A stretch of 64,000 bases of DNA from Lunularia cruciata (taxonomy: Eukaryota; Streptophyta; Marchantiopsida; Lunulariales; Lunulariaceae). Under the pieces are notes generated by a model that saw only the letters and a list, made by a program, of their open reading frames with translations, was not told where the DNA came from and ran no database searches. Made by a program: the position numbers and the translations under genes. The DNA lies in contig OX419762.1 in NCBI GenBank assembly GCA_948567375.1, forward strand, positions 29,218,608 to 29,282,607, written 5' to 3'. Below, one piece after another: positions 45,368 through 56,689 of the stretch; the first letter of the stretch is position 1; every line of letters starts with the position of its first letter.

Positions 45368-46900
45368 ATCCTCACTGTTGTTGTGGGATATGGATGAGAT
45401 TTATGGAGCCTCCAAAGGCCTAAAACATTACCTTGGTACAATGGGTACTATTGAGTTGGATGATTTCATTTAGGAGTTTGGTAGTTGGTGTGATTTGCAA
45501 TAAATGTGAAACTCAACTTTGTTCGCACCCTTCATTGAATGGAAGGAGTAATTTCAACACTTGGAGTGTCCACTAATGGATGACTACCATGAGTTTAGGA
45601 GAACTCACTTGAAGGAGATTGAGCTATCCAGACAACATTGGTCTCCAAACGATGTCTCCATTACTTCAGGCTTGGTTTCTAGGGGTAGATTGGTTGTACC
45701 CATGAGTTTTAGCTCTAGTAATGTTGGTGGATCTCTTGGACATGGTGCTACTATGAGTGGAAGTACTACTACGGGAGGTGGTTTAGTACCGGAGTTTAAC
45801 TCCATGGTGGAGTTTTTCCAATGTTTGAGGCAAAACTACCAAGGAGTGTGGACTAACAAGCTCAAGAACTTGTAGGAGTTCCAACAAAAGACTGGAGAGA
45901 GCCTATGCAAGGCATACACTTGCATGAGATGGCTGATAAGTTTTACTCAAGGAGTTATTGAGGCCCAAGCAATCCAATTTTGGTATTGGATACTAGATAG
46001 GGAGTTGCGGCATAGAATTTGTGATGCTACATTGTTACATGCTACTTTGACTACTTTGGCAGTGGTCTTTGGTTTGGCTGAGTGTATTGAGCTCAACATG
46101 GTGGAGGAGAGAGTGGTGACATCTGGATATAGTAGGGAGACGTCATCCATAGTTGTTACTTCTTTTAGAGTGCAATAGAGTGTACCGTGTTTGTTTTTGA
46201 GGACAAGGTGGACAGCCTAGCCTATGGAGCTAGTGGAGGGCCTAGTGTAGATAGACCCTTACCTTCATTTTTGGGTCAATAGCAGCCAATGAGTGGTGGA
46301 GTTGCTTGTTGGACTTGTGGTGGAGCTCACCACATGAGAGAGTGCACTCAAGGCAGCAGACCTGATACCTCTGGTGCCTCATAGCCAACATAGAGATAAT
46401 ATGAGCATTGCCACAGATTTAGTCATACTAGTGATTGATGGTTTGACCTACACCTAGAGTTATGGAGTGGTAGAGCTGCTATGGCAATTGGTAGAGGAGC
46501 TCCAGGTCATGGAAGACGAGGTGGTAGAGGATCCACACCTATTAGGAGTGCACTACTTGCTCTTACTTTTGAAACAACCATGGCTACTCAAATTGAGCAA
46601 TTGGACCAAAGATTGGCTAGCATGGCCATAGCTCAAAGGAGATCAGATTTGGGTGTTGAGGCTTCCACTTCATGTGCGGGTGATAGAGACATCTTGGACT
46701 TCATGTGCGGGTGATAGAGACGTCTTGGACTTCATGTGCAAAGCAATATAGGAAGATGCATCTATTGTAGTGACTAGGAGTGCAATACATGCTCCAAAGC
46801 CTAGAGGAGCATCAGTGGAGTTGGACTCACAAAGAGGAGAGGTTGGTAGATAGGTCAGACTTCCCCAATCTTTTACACTCTTTGAGATACTACAAATGAC
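45368..46900 (+). pseudogene. E2 gag relic with CCHC knuckle
   Basis: The gag matrix/capsid part spans 45561-46185 in two frames (DDYHEFRRTHLKEIELSRQ, a Ser/Gly-rich spacer, EFQQKTGESLCKAYTCMRWL, HATLTTLAVVFGLAECIEL). A zinc knuckle, CWTCGGAHHMRECTQ, lies at 46307-46345 with spacing Cys-x2-Cys-x4-His-x4-Cys, all ligands intact. A Gly/Arg-rich RNA-binding tail (GRGAPGHGRRGGRGS, about 46490-46535) follows, then MASMAIAQRRSDLGVEA matching E1. Several stops. It abuts the family A LTR, which probably belongs to the neighbouring A element and not to E. Confidence 0.8.
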
Positions 46901-47134
46901 ATCCAATGACTTCTAGACGTCCTAGTGCAAGTGTGGTAGGTGGTGATGGGGTGCATGATGGACTACCTACTAGTCAACCACCTGCTACTACATAGATTGA
47001 GTCTAGCACAATGTTGGGGGCGGCTTAGTTGATTATGCCCTTTCCATTATCTCAGCTAGTGATATGTTTACATTGGAAGTTGACCTAGCCCTAGTGTTCT
47101 GGTTGGTTGCCACGCTTTGTGAGAGAGGGATCAT

Positions 47135-47700
47135 GTGATCCCTACTACTAGAGCAAAGGTGGTTGATAGTGGAGCTAACTTGGTTGAGAAACATGGGATC
47201 CGTTTAGCAACCAATGGTTTAAGGCAAGCAGTAATGGCTAGATTGGAGGAGTTACCAACTAGACTGGCCTTTGAGCAAGCGTGGTTTACACCTGGGGTTG
47301 TCTTATTGGATAACCAAAGGGGTATTTTTATTTGGTGGGACCTCAAGGAAGTTCTTTACACTACAAAGGATCTTACTAGACTCTGGTGCACAACTCCTTA
47401 TGTTGGGGAAGGTTGTAGTTGTCGATCTAGAGTTACGGAAGACCAATGTGGAGAGGTGTCCGTTTCAGATCCAAATATCTTTAGGAGGTCGTTCTACACA
47501 ATGCATCACATGCAGAGAGCTTGTTGTTCAGAGCCCAATCATCCGACTAATAGCTATGTAGTGAGAGCTCAAGCCATTACGACAATAGCTAAGTCATATG
47601 ATGTGTTAGTTGGAGGGAGCAGTGTTATACCCCATGGGCTTCAATATTGACTATTGGGAGGAGACAACCTCCTATAGACCAGGTTGGCAATCAGGTGAGG
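47135..47700 (+). pseudogene. E2 protease relic
   Basis: GVVLLDNQRGIF (frame 1) is followed after a frame change by RILLDSGAQLLMLGKVVVVD and NVERCPFQIQISLGG. D-S-G-A is the retropepsin active site, intact here although the frame around it is broken. Later, VRAQAITTIAKSYDVLVGG (about 47550-47610) matches E1 closely. Retropepsin would have cut the Gag-Pol polyprotein. Confidence 0.8.
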
Positions 47701-48069
47701 GATGAGTATGTCGCCTACCAATACACTTCACTATAGTTTGGAACCATAGTAACATTAGTTTCAGCTTTCAATTGTTCTATTACTTGGCTTGGTGATTTAT
47801 TAGAGGAGAATGCACATGTAGAGGATACTCCAGTACCAAAGAAGATTGCTTGGATTTGGAGTACAAGTGGGATTGTTCCATCCATTTTGGATATTTCATT
47901 GTGGAGTTTAGAGGAGGCATTGCAGTAGCATGCAGATTGGTTGGTGCAATAGGCTTGGACTGGAGCTTTTGTACCACCAAGAGACCAATGTGATGATGAG
48001 CTTCCAAAGTCAATTACCTTCACACCTCTAGATACCACACTCATTGGTTGGTAGTATTTGGTAGAGGAA
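47701..48069 (+). pseudogene. E2 spacer between protease and methyltransferase
   Basis: Translates in one frame as LVSAFNCSITWLGDLLEENA, KKIAWIWSTSGIVPSILDIS, AWTGAFVPPRDQCDDELPKS with scattered stops. I do not recognise a domain. It runs in the same frame into the methyltransferase motif I, so it was part of the same polyprotein. Confidence 0.5.
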
Positions 48070-49035
48070 GTATGTCTCTTGGAGTTGTTAGGTAGGATTA
48101 GTACTAGACTAGCTGTAGTACTATAGGCGGATATATGAGTACAAAGGTAATTGTATGTAGAGAGAGATGGGACTGCTAAGAAATTCTCTCTACATTATAC
48201 GGTACACTTGGTCTATTGGTATCTTGAGTTATTACAAATGTTAGCAATTAGGGGTTACCAGAAGATCCTATAAATAGACATTTCCTTGCTGAGGATGCAA
48301 GATTTGGAGAGACATGATCCTATTCATTAGGTGATTTCTGGATGGCCATGTCAAGGATATATATGTGCAAGTTGAGGTTTGGGTCTTCAAGATCGTCATT
48401 TTGGTGTGTTTTGGGAGATGTTATGGATACTACAACATCTCCAAGTTCATTAATCCATTTCTCCAACTTACATTTTGGAGAACATCCGTTTGATGGGTGA
48501 TTCTTGCATTTGGGTAGTTGTGAGTACACATCAAGTCCATTCTTGAATGCGACTTGCCATGTTATTGGATGCAGCCAAAGTGGGATCACAAGCTCATTGT
48601 CTTTGTCTTTGGTGGACAAATGTCTTACCTAGATAGGTTCTACAACACACTTATGACAAGATTCAATGACTAGACCACATCATTGTTGATGACATCTTAG
48701 ATATTGGGTGTTAGTCTCAGACGGTGGTAGTGGTTGATAGGTCACCTAAGGCAATGGTGAACCTAGTTGGATAGCCTTGAGCTGCTTTTCCTACACTTAT
48801 GACTTTCCCAAGCTCCTATGCTTTTTGAGAGGGAGGTCTTGGATTGGTTTGGGACTCACAATTACAATAGCTGGTGGAGTCCAACGCCGATGAGAGAGAG
48901 AGAGAGAGCAGATGATGGGTTTTTGCACTATTATTTCTTTTCCAATAGTGTTAGAGGCATCTAGGTGTCAGGTGTTAGGTCAGGCTATGGACCTAAACTG
49001 TTTGACATGGATTGTGAGCCTTGGCTTAGCAAAGT
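48070..49035 (+). pseudogene. Retrotransposon-encoded C5-cytosine DNA methyltransferase relic
   Basis: One frame runs from 48070 to about 48900, interrupted by some 15 stops but no indel. Motif I: VCLLELLGRISTRLAVVL (an F-G-G-x-x-T/S-G loop with Gly changed to Arg). Motif IV: VISGWPCQGY with the catalytic Cys codon at 48349-48351. Motif VI: YILENI (Glu codon 48478-48480). Motif VIII: DAAKVGSQAHCLCLWWTN, where two Cys codons (TGT) stand at expected Arg (CGT) sites. Then DRSPKAMVNLVG, AAFPTLMTFPSSYAF and SNADEREREs. A (GA)n tract at 48892-48907 shifts the frame by 2; afterwards QVLGQAMDLNCLTWIVSLGLA fits motif X. The family transfers methyl from S-adenosylmethionine to cytosine C5. Flanked by E2 protease and RT on the same strand. 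Confidence 0.82.
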
Positions 49036-49480
49036 AGCATAAGATGTGCTTGATATGCATCACCACTCAAACACTTGTGAACTCTATGCCTATTGAGACA
49101 ATTCAGGCACATGTTGGGGATGATGGACCAAGTAGACAAAGTATTCTTGGGACACAACTAGTGGCTACTAAGAAGAGTGGTCTACTTGGGGTCCATCATG
49201 TGAGCGTGGTCTACTTGGATTACACCCTTGGTCTACTTGGGATGCAACTAGAGGACATATGGAGCTTGCAGCCAAAGTGGAGGGAGCTTTTCACATTAAG
49301 GTTGGGACCTCTAAAGGTTGGGGGCATGACACTACTATTCTGAAGGGCCCAATGTAGTTATAACCAGTTAGTACGTCTTCCACTCCTACAACTATTACAA
49401 AGGATACTTGGGAGCTAGATCTTGGACCCAAGTTTATAAGAGTGGAAAGATAGAGGGTTTGGAGGTTCTTGAAGAGCTAC
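49036..49480 (+). pseudogene. E2 linker between methyltransferase and RT
   Basis: No domain recognised. A local repeat is visible: GTCTACTTGG recurs at about 49181, 49207 and 49230 within near-identical text (GGGGTCCATCATGTGAGCGTGGTCTACTTGGATTACACCC). Confidence 0.4.
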
Positions 49481-50470
49481 ACAAGTTGTTTTACCTTTAT
49501 TATGAAGGATTTGGGTGCTCTAAAAGGACATGGTATTTGGATTGAGCTGACTAGAAATACACCAATTTTCCAATGTTCCTATTGATATAGTGACATGGAG
49601 AGAGCATTGATTCAAAGCCAAAGTAGAGACCTTTTTGAGATTGGTTTGGTTGAGATTTCACATGAGAATATGCATCAACTACAGTGATGTCAGACAAGAA
49701 GGATATGCATCACAACTACACAAATAGGCAGATGTGTGGAGATTACCGTCCTATCAACCAATAGACTAGGGCTGATTGATATGCTATGCTTACACCAAAG
49801 GAGATCTTTGATGCAATTTGGCATGCAAAGGTCTTTAGTACTTTGGATCTTCAAGCGGGATATCATCAATTGCTGGTCAAAGAGGAGGATAAGTCCAAGA
49901 AAACATTTTGGGCTATTGATCCTCACAGCAAAGATTTGTTATATCAATGAAGATTCTTACTATTTGGATGAAAGAACTCTCATGTTGAGTTCCAAAGGGT
50001 CATGGATTGGATCCTAGCTGGATTGGATTTTCTCGGTGCTATATTGATGTTATTTTGTTTATAGCACTACTATGGAGGAGCATGAGAGAAATTTGTTGGA
50101 GGTGTTTGAGAGGTTGAGATCTCATGGGCTCAAATTTCATCCTAGGAAGTGTAGGTACTTCCACAAGCAAGTTGAGTATTTGAGTCAAACTATCTACCCT
50201 GGAGGACTTGGTGTCTAGTTGACCAAGGTAGAGGCTATTGCATGTACTCCTTGTCCTACCAATGTGAGCAAAGTGTGAGTCTTCCTTGGGTTGGCAAACT
50301 TCTATTACTATGTTAGAGGTTTTAGTACCATTGCCAAGGCCTTGATGAAGCTGACCAAGCTTACACAAGAGTGGTGTTGGGGAGATGAGCAAGAGAGAGG
50401 TTTTGTATAGCTCAAGGAGAAGTTGACATCTGCTCCCATTTTGAGGAGACTGATCAAAGGATGACCATTT
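49481..50470 (+). pseudogene. E2 reverse transcriptase relic
   Basis: In the frame shared with the methyltransferase: GDYRPINQ (49738), MLTPKEIFDAIWHAKVFSTL, DLQAGYHQLLVKEEDKSKKTF, then VEFQRVMDWILAGLDFLGA, which corresponds to the gypsy RT palm up to the active site. The Y-x-D-D itself is destroyed (the CGGTGCTATATTGATGTTATTTTG stretch at about 50036-50060 is a frameshifted R-C-Y-I-D-V-I-L). The RT thumb and connection follow near 50280 in another frame. Non-functional. Confidence 0.85.
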
Positions 50471-50479
50471 CAAGTTCAT

Positions 50480-51060
50480 GTGGATTGGAGTATGTTGGAG
50501 CTTGGAGCAATGCTCACCCAACATGATGATGAGGGGAAGGAGTTTGTGGTGGCCTATGCTAGTTGCTCCAATAATTCAACAAAGGTGAAGTATAGTTCAT
50601 TTGAGAGAGAGTGCTTGGTAGCAATTTGGACGGTAGCACATTTCCAATGTTACCTATTTGGAAACCCCTTCACTCTCATCATTGATCATCAGCCACTAAA
50701 GTGGTTGATGGAGTCCAACAAGCTTTCAAGGAAGCTTGTACAATGGGCTTTGATTTTACAAGAGTATGATTTCATGGTTATTCACAAACTTGGAGTGGTA
50801 AACCATGATGCAAATGGGTTGAGTAGAAACCCATGTCCCAACCAATAGGATCAGATTGGAGCATTTTGGCATGGTGAGATAGATGAGGAGATGGTGCAAG
50901 GTTGGCATGCATATGCCTTTCTTTGTATATTTTTGGAGGCTTTGGTGGTATCTCTCTCAAGTGCATACAAGAGGAGTTATTGAGGTCACAGATCCAAAGA
51001 GTGGAGATAATGATATAGTTCAGCAAGACATTCATGATTATGGACTATCTTTGCATTGGT
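50480..51060 (+). pseudogene. E2 RNase H and spacer
   Basis: A 122-codon frame: VDWSMLELGAMLTQHDDEG (first catalytic Asp kept), FVVAYASCSNNSTKVKYSSF, ERECLVAIWTVAHFQCYLFG, TLIIDHQPLKWLMESNKLS, then GVVNHDANGLSRNPCPNQ, the classic gypsy RNase H end H-x-x-A-D-x-L-S-R. A following WHGEIDEEMVQGWHAYAF segment leads to the integrase, which is missing; the copy is cut at about 51060. Confidence 0.9.
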
Positions 51061-52150
51061 ATTGTGGGTGGCACAGTTGGGGCCACGGTGTCGTACTTTT
51101 TTCTCTCTCTTTGGGAACACACAGGGTGCCTAGCTGCAGAGACTACAGATTAGAGGCTAGAGGTAAACCTATAATGACTTGACTGAACACGTGTGACCCT
51201 ATCGCCGGAACACTCCTTCTTGTAACTAATATTCTTGCTATCGGGAAGGATAGTATCAGGCAACCTAACCTATCATCACAACACGCACTCCTGGTCTGTT
51301 GGTCATCACTTCCAACATTACCAAGGAGAAATACACAACACTCCTAGAAGGAAATAATCTAAGTGCAATGCCCGCACACCAATCTAAGCCAATTGGACGT
51401 ACAAACAAGCATACAAGCACAGAGAGGATCCAATCACAAGAATACGGCAACAACTCTCTATACTTTTTGTTGGAAAAGAGCTCAGAGCCTTCTTGCTCTA
51501 TCATCAAGCTCATGTCAACATGTACTCCAAGCCTCCTCCCATTTGTACTTCAGATCTCAACAAATTTCTACTCCATGTGGGGATTTTTTATATCTTTTTG
51601 ATGGGGAACACTCTATGCAGCTCATATAAAAATAAATATTTATGTATAGTTTGGATTCAAGTTTTATAGGATTTAATGGAAAGCTTGTGAGATCATCTCT
51701 CCAATGATATAAAATAAACTTCAATCAGATCACTACAACTTGCTTGAAAAGCTTTCAAAGTTGGCCAGGTTTTTGCAACTTTCACCCTAATTTCAAAATC
51801 CCCTTTTTAGGGTTTGCTCCTAGTTCTTGGCAAATTTCCCCAGATTTCTGATTCAAAAATACACTTGATTCTCACAAACACTCTAGCAACCTGAAACCCT
51901 CAATCATTGTCACGAGATAGGAGAATTGATATCCAATCAAGATGAAAGATAAAATTGCTCTACCAAGGTTATGATAGTATTTTCAATAGAATGTTTTGCA
52001 TCAGATCTCACTCTTCACAGATCTAGAACCAAAAAAGTATTTCACACTAGCTGGTTCTATTCTTGTCTAAACTCTTGAAAATTTTGGTAACCTAATCCAA
52101 CCCCAATCCCTAGATGTGGATCAATTCTTGAGTTGGGCAAACTTGTGAGC
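51061..52150. other. Unassigned interval between E2 and D3
   Basis: No recognised domain. The text around 51740-51900 (TTTCACCCTAATTTCAAAATCCCCTTTTTAGGG) resembles an LTR or leader rather than coding DNA. The final bases before the D3 LTR are ACTTGTGAGC. Confidence 0.35.
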
Positions 52151-52714
52151 TGTAAAAGACGAAATCCGAGGAGATAAATAGGAGAATGGAAACTCACATT
52201 GTGACACTTGAATGAGGGACAACTCCAAATGCCTAGCATGAGCTTTGGCTTTGGTATTTATAGGTAGCATACAAGGCCCTTGAGAAGCTTCTCAAGAAGC
52301 TTCCTCAAGCCGCTTTCTTAGAGTGCAAGCCAAGTTAACTAGGAAGCTTCTCAAGAAACTTCTTCTAGAAGCCGCCTACTTGGTGTGCAAGCTAAGCTAG
52401 TTAGAAACTTCTAGAAGCTATTTACTTGAGGTGCAAGCTAAGCTAGCTGGGAAGCTTCCCAAGGAGCTTCCTAGATACTTCTAGAATATTCTAGGCTAAC
52501 AAGAAGCTTCCTTCTAGAAGCCGCCTACTTGGCGTGCAAACTAAGCTAGTTAGAAGCTTCCTTCTAGAAGCTACTTACTTGAGGTGCAAGCTAAGCTAGC
52601 TAGGAAGCTTCCCAAGAAGCTTCCTAGATATTTTTGGAATATTCTAGGCTAATTTGTATTATGTGCTACTTCGTGAGCCCGACTAACTTTTTCGCTAAAC
52701 TCCATATTGTTACA
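52151..52714 (-). repeat. D3 3' LTR, inverted and enlarged
   Basis: TGTAAAAGACGAAATCC to CATATTGTTACA, 564 bp compared with 425 bp in D1. The extra length is a tandem duplication of a block of about 149 bp (GCCGCC landmark at 52371 and again at 52520) that contains heat-shock-type GAAGCTTC, TTCTAGAA and GAATATTC units. It is followed by the inverted polypurine tract TATTCCCCCGCCACTAG. Confidence 0.9.
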
Positions 52715-55700
52715 TATTCCCCCGCCACTAGTTGGTGACGTCCTTGTTGCCAATGAAGCTTCAAATTGTTGGATGGCCATTTGTGCATTCTAGAGGTGAG
52801 AAAGAGGTTCCCATGTGGCATCATGAAGGGGATACCCTTTCCAAAGGACCTTGTACTTTGTATGTTGGCAACGGCTTCATTGAATATGGCGACGCGCGAG
52901 GATACGATCAACTTTGTACTCCTCATGATCATTGATAAGGACAGGAAGAAGGGGAGGTTGGACTCAAGAGGAAAAGAAAGAGGGGTTAGGAACAAAGGGT
53001 TTCAACTTGGAAACATGAAAGACAGGATGGATACGCATGTGACAAGGCAAGGCAAGTCGATAAGCAACAAGAGAGACAATTTGGGTGATATCAAAGGGTC
53101 CTATCCAATTAGGGGCAAGTTTACAAAATTGGGTATCAATTGGGAGAGGGAGGTTTCTAGAAGAAAGCATGACTTTATCACCAATTTCAAAGGTGAGATC
53201 ACGACGATATTGGTCCGCATATTTTTTTGGCGATTCTGAGCAACAAGGAGGTGAGACTTGGCTTGTTGGAGAAATTAGGATATAGTGGTCAAGCATATGG
53301 AAGTATGAGGAACCTAAGATGGAGGGGGAGCAAGAAGAGAATTTGGAACAAGCAAATCTTGGCCAAAATTGAGAAAGAAAATAGAAAATGCGGTGCTTGC
53401 CTGTTTGGAAATGTTGTAGACAAATTATGCAGCTGCAAGACATTCATCCCAATTAGTATGGTGGACATTGACAAAGGCACGCAACATATCCTCCAATGTA
53501 CAATTTGCATGTTTGGTTTGTCCATCAGTTTGAGGATGATAGGCCGTGGACAAAGCAAGCTTGGTGCCGAGTATCTGGAGGAGTGCTTGCCAAAACTTCC
53601 CGATAAATCAAGGATCACGGTCGGAGATGAGTACATGTGGCATCCCATGATGCTTGAAGACATTTTTGAAGTAGATTTGCGCTAAGGTTGGAGCATCCAC
53701 GGTATCACAGGTTGGTGCCAAGTGGATTTGCTTAATAAGCTTATCCACAAACAACACAATTGTGGTGTGTCCTTGTTTTGTTTTTGGCAAGGATGTGATG
53801 AGATCCGAGCTCACATGCTCCCAACAAGCAGATGGAACGGCGAGTGGTTGAAGGAGTCCACTCGGCTTTTGGTTGCTGGCCTTGTTACATTGGCAGCTCT
53901 CACACGATTGGACAAATTCTTGAACATCTTGTCTCATGTTGGACCACCACCATTGACATTGGAGGGTACTCAAGGTCTTGTCCATGTGACCCGCAATGGG
54001 TAAATCATGGCCTTCTTGAAGGCACACAAGTCAAAGATCACCTTCAGCTGGAACATAGATCCGGTCCTCATAGAATAAAAGGCCCTCCTTGATGGAGAAG
54101 GTGTTGTACTCCTTATCACATGCCGTAAGGTGACCATGTACCATTTGGAAGAAGGGATCTTGGTGTAGAGCTGACTGAAACTTGTTTTGGACCTTGGAGT
54201 CAATTGACACCGTTGAAATTGCCGTTGTGATGAGAGGAAGAGACTTCAAATCAGGTTGTCATGATAAAGCATCAGGGATGACATGGAACTGACCTGGTTT
54301 GTACTCAAGTTTGATGTCATACAATTGGAGTTGTTCCTCCCATTGATGATGTTGACTCTTCATGTGTTCCAAGTGTAAAGTCTGCAACAATGGTTTGTGA
54401 TCAGTTTGCATGATCACTTGTTTCCCCAAGAGGTAATGCCTCCATACCTTCGTGGCGTATACCATTGCAAGTTGTTCTCAATCTCAAGTAGAGTAGTTTT
54501 GGTTAGTTGTATTGAGTCGGAAAGACACAAAGGCAATGGGATGGAGTCCCTCTGGGAATTCTTGTTGCAGCACGGCTCCATTTGCAAAGTTAGAAGCATC
54601 AAAATCAACCACACAAGGTAGTTGAGGGTCATATGGTTGAAGAATGGGTCTTGAAGACACGATATGCTTTAACTTTTGGAATGCTTCTTCATGCTCAGTG
54701 GTCCACTGGAAGCTTGAGTTCTTTCCTAAGAGTTCAGTCAATGGTGCAGCCACATGAGCATAATAATGGATGAACCGTTGGTAAAAAAGGGCCAATTCAT
54801 TGAATGCCCATACTTTTGTAGCATCCTTTGGGGTAGGCCAATCAGTAATGGCCTTGATCTTCTCTTCTTCAATCTTGATCCTCTTTGATGAGATCTTATG
54901 ACCCAACCTCCTTCTACCAAAAGGCACACTTTGACTTCTTGCAATAAAATTTCCATTGTCATAGTCATCTTAGGACTTCTCGCACATGATTCACGTGTTT
55001 TGCCTTTGTCATACTATAAATTAAGATATCATCCAAGAACACCACCACAAACCAATCCAATAGTTCATCCAACACCCAATGCATCTGATTCATGAAGACT
55101 GGGGGAGCATTAGTGAGTCCGAAAGGTAGAACTCTCTACTCAAAATGCCCACACCTTGTACGAAAGGCAGTCTTTTGCACATCCTCTCTCTCAATGGGAA
55201 TTTGCCAATAGCCGCTGCAAAGATCCAATTGGAAAAGTAGCATCCTCCACTTAGTTGATCAAGCAAGTCATTGATCCAAGGCAAGGGATATGCATTCTTC
55301 ATGGTGTGCTTATTGAGCCCATGATAATCAATACAAAAATGAAGTCCTCCATCCTTCTTTGGAACAAATAGTATCGGTGCTCCCCAAGGAGAGGTACTAT
55401 GTCTATGAACTCCTTCTCCAACAACTTTGTAAGTGTTGTTCACAACTCCTCAAACTCCTTTGGTGAGAGTCAATAGATCGGTCTACTCACTAGAGTACTC
55501 CTTGGTAGTAACTCAATCTTGAAGAGCATACCTTGACTGGAGGGTAATCCCTTTGGCAGATCATCCGGAAACACATCCGCAAACTCCTTAACTATCCGAT
55601 TAACCATTGCTTGATGAGGCTCTTGGTCATCCACAAATTGTTCTTGTGCAATCGGCTTGATCTACACCACAAATACAAACTTACCTTCCTCCAAAGCTTG

Positions 55701-56285
55701 CTCTATGGCTGCTTTACTAACAAACTTCCCTTCTAAGGACTCATCTCTCTTCCAAGCTTGCTCCATGGTTGCCTTCTTGGCAAACTTCCCATCTTGGGAC
55801 TCCACTTCCTTCAAGGTTTGCTCTGTGGCTACCTTCTTGACAAAATTCCTATCTTGGGACTAACTATTCTTAGGTGTCTTACTCAAAGGTGCCAAACAAC
55901 CTAATTGGAAATTCCTACCTTGGTGTTGTACTTGAATTTGGCGTCAGGTCCAATCAAATTGAACCTTATGACGTTCAAGCCAAGGTAGACCTAGAATGAT
56001 ATCATAGTCTAGAGGTGCCACTACAAACCTCATACACTCCAAATACTCCTTCCCAATCTTGAAGGTAATAGGATGCAAGGTGCAGAATGCGGAACCCTTT
56101 CTACCATCCGCCATCATCAAACTACTTCCAATCACTAGCTTGATAGTAGCAAAGGAATACCTAATTCCTTTGCTACTTGCATAGACATGCAATTCTCTGA
56201 ACTTCCAAAATCAACCAAAATCCTACAACCCCAATTAGATATCATACCTTGCAAGTGAAGCAAACTTGCATAGGTCTAGCCTTCA
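52715..56285 (-). pseudogene. D3 pol relic: protease to chromodomain
   Basis: Read from right to left: protease with the D-F-G triad (about 56210), an intact-looking [16 protein letters not shown] (near 55960), three charged 20-residue repeats (55870-55680), RT ([21 protein letters not shown] near 55370, [12 protein letters not shown] near 55040), RNase H (VVDFDASNFANGAVLQQEF near 54590), integrase (CESCQCNKASNQKPSG, SSDLITSLPKTKQGHTTIVLF near 53870, VLISDRDP, stop 53608-53610), and a chromodomain with LWKGYPLHDATWEP (about 52830-52785). Third catalytic residue Lys (53512-53514). The largest near-complete D element, lacking most of gag and the 5' LTR. Confidence 0.93.
56146..56176. repeat. 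Palindrome in D3 protease
   Basis: GTAGCAAAGGAAT, ACCTA, ATTCCTTTGCTAC: 13-bp perfect arms, 5-base loop. D1 and D2 lack the extra TTGCTACT at this point, so the left arm was copied in inverted form from adjacent DNA. Confidence 0.85.
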
Positions 56286-56622
56286 ATCCCATTGGAACTA
56301 ATCAAGCTCCCAATAAGCGGCTTGAAATCTCCTATTGGGATTCCTCATTTCCCTGATCATTCCACTCCAAGACCTCCACTTGGGCAACTTGTTGAGGTTG
56401 TCCATTCTTTGAGTGGACATTCAGCAATGCAATTGGTGAGAATAAAAGCAACCACCATTTTGTTGCAGTTTCTCTCTATCTACTATGCCAAGTGGTCTTC
56501 GTTGAATGGCATCAATCTCCATGGATGCTAGCTCCTCCACTTGTGTGTAGTGTATTGGTAGGCTTTGTGGAGGTCAAGGTTGAGACCAAGTTGTTGCCAC
56601 CAAGGAATCAAAATGTTTACCC
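56286..56622 (-). pseudogene. D3 gag C-terminal fragment
   Basis: Parallels the D5 gag at 61960-62300: ATTCAGCAATGCAATTGG for the zinc knuckle region and CCAAGTTGTTGCCACCAAGGAATCAAAATGTTT near 56590. It breaks off at about 56622, where family E sequence begins shortly afterwards. Confidence 0.75.
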
Positions 56623-56689
56623 ACGTGGCCAATCACATACATACATGTACAAAGATGGCTCACATGGCATCATCCGTTGGATCTAGCAT

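Noticed and set aside
48320-48619. 99-codon minus-strand open frame inside the methyltransferase region
   Set aside because: The plus strand carries ordered methyltransferase motifs in one frame; the minus frame has none.
44686-51060. Reading the family A LTR and E2 as one element (5' LTR plus gag-pol)
   Set aside because: The LTR is already the 3' LTR of the A pol at 42681-44640 with its polypurine tract. No primer site follows it and no second A LTR follows E2.
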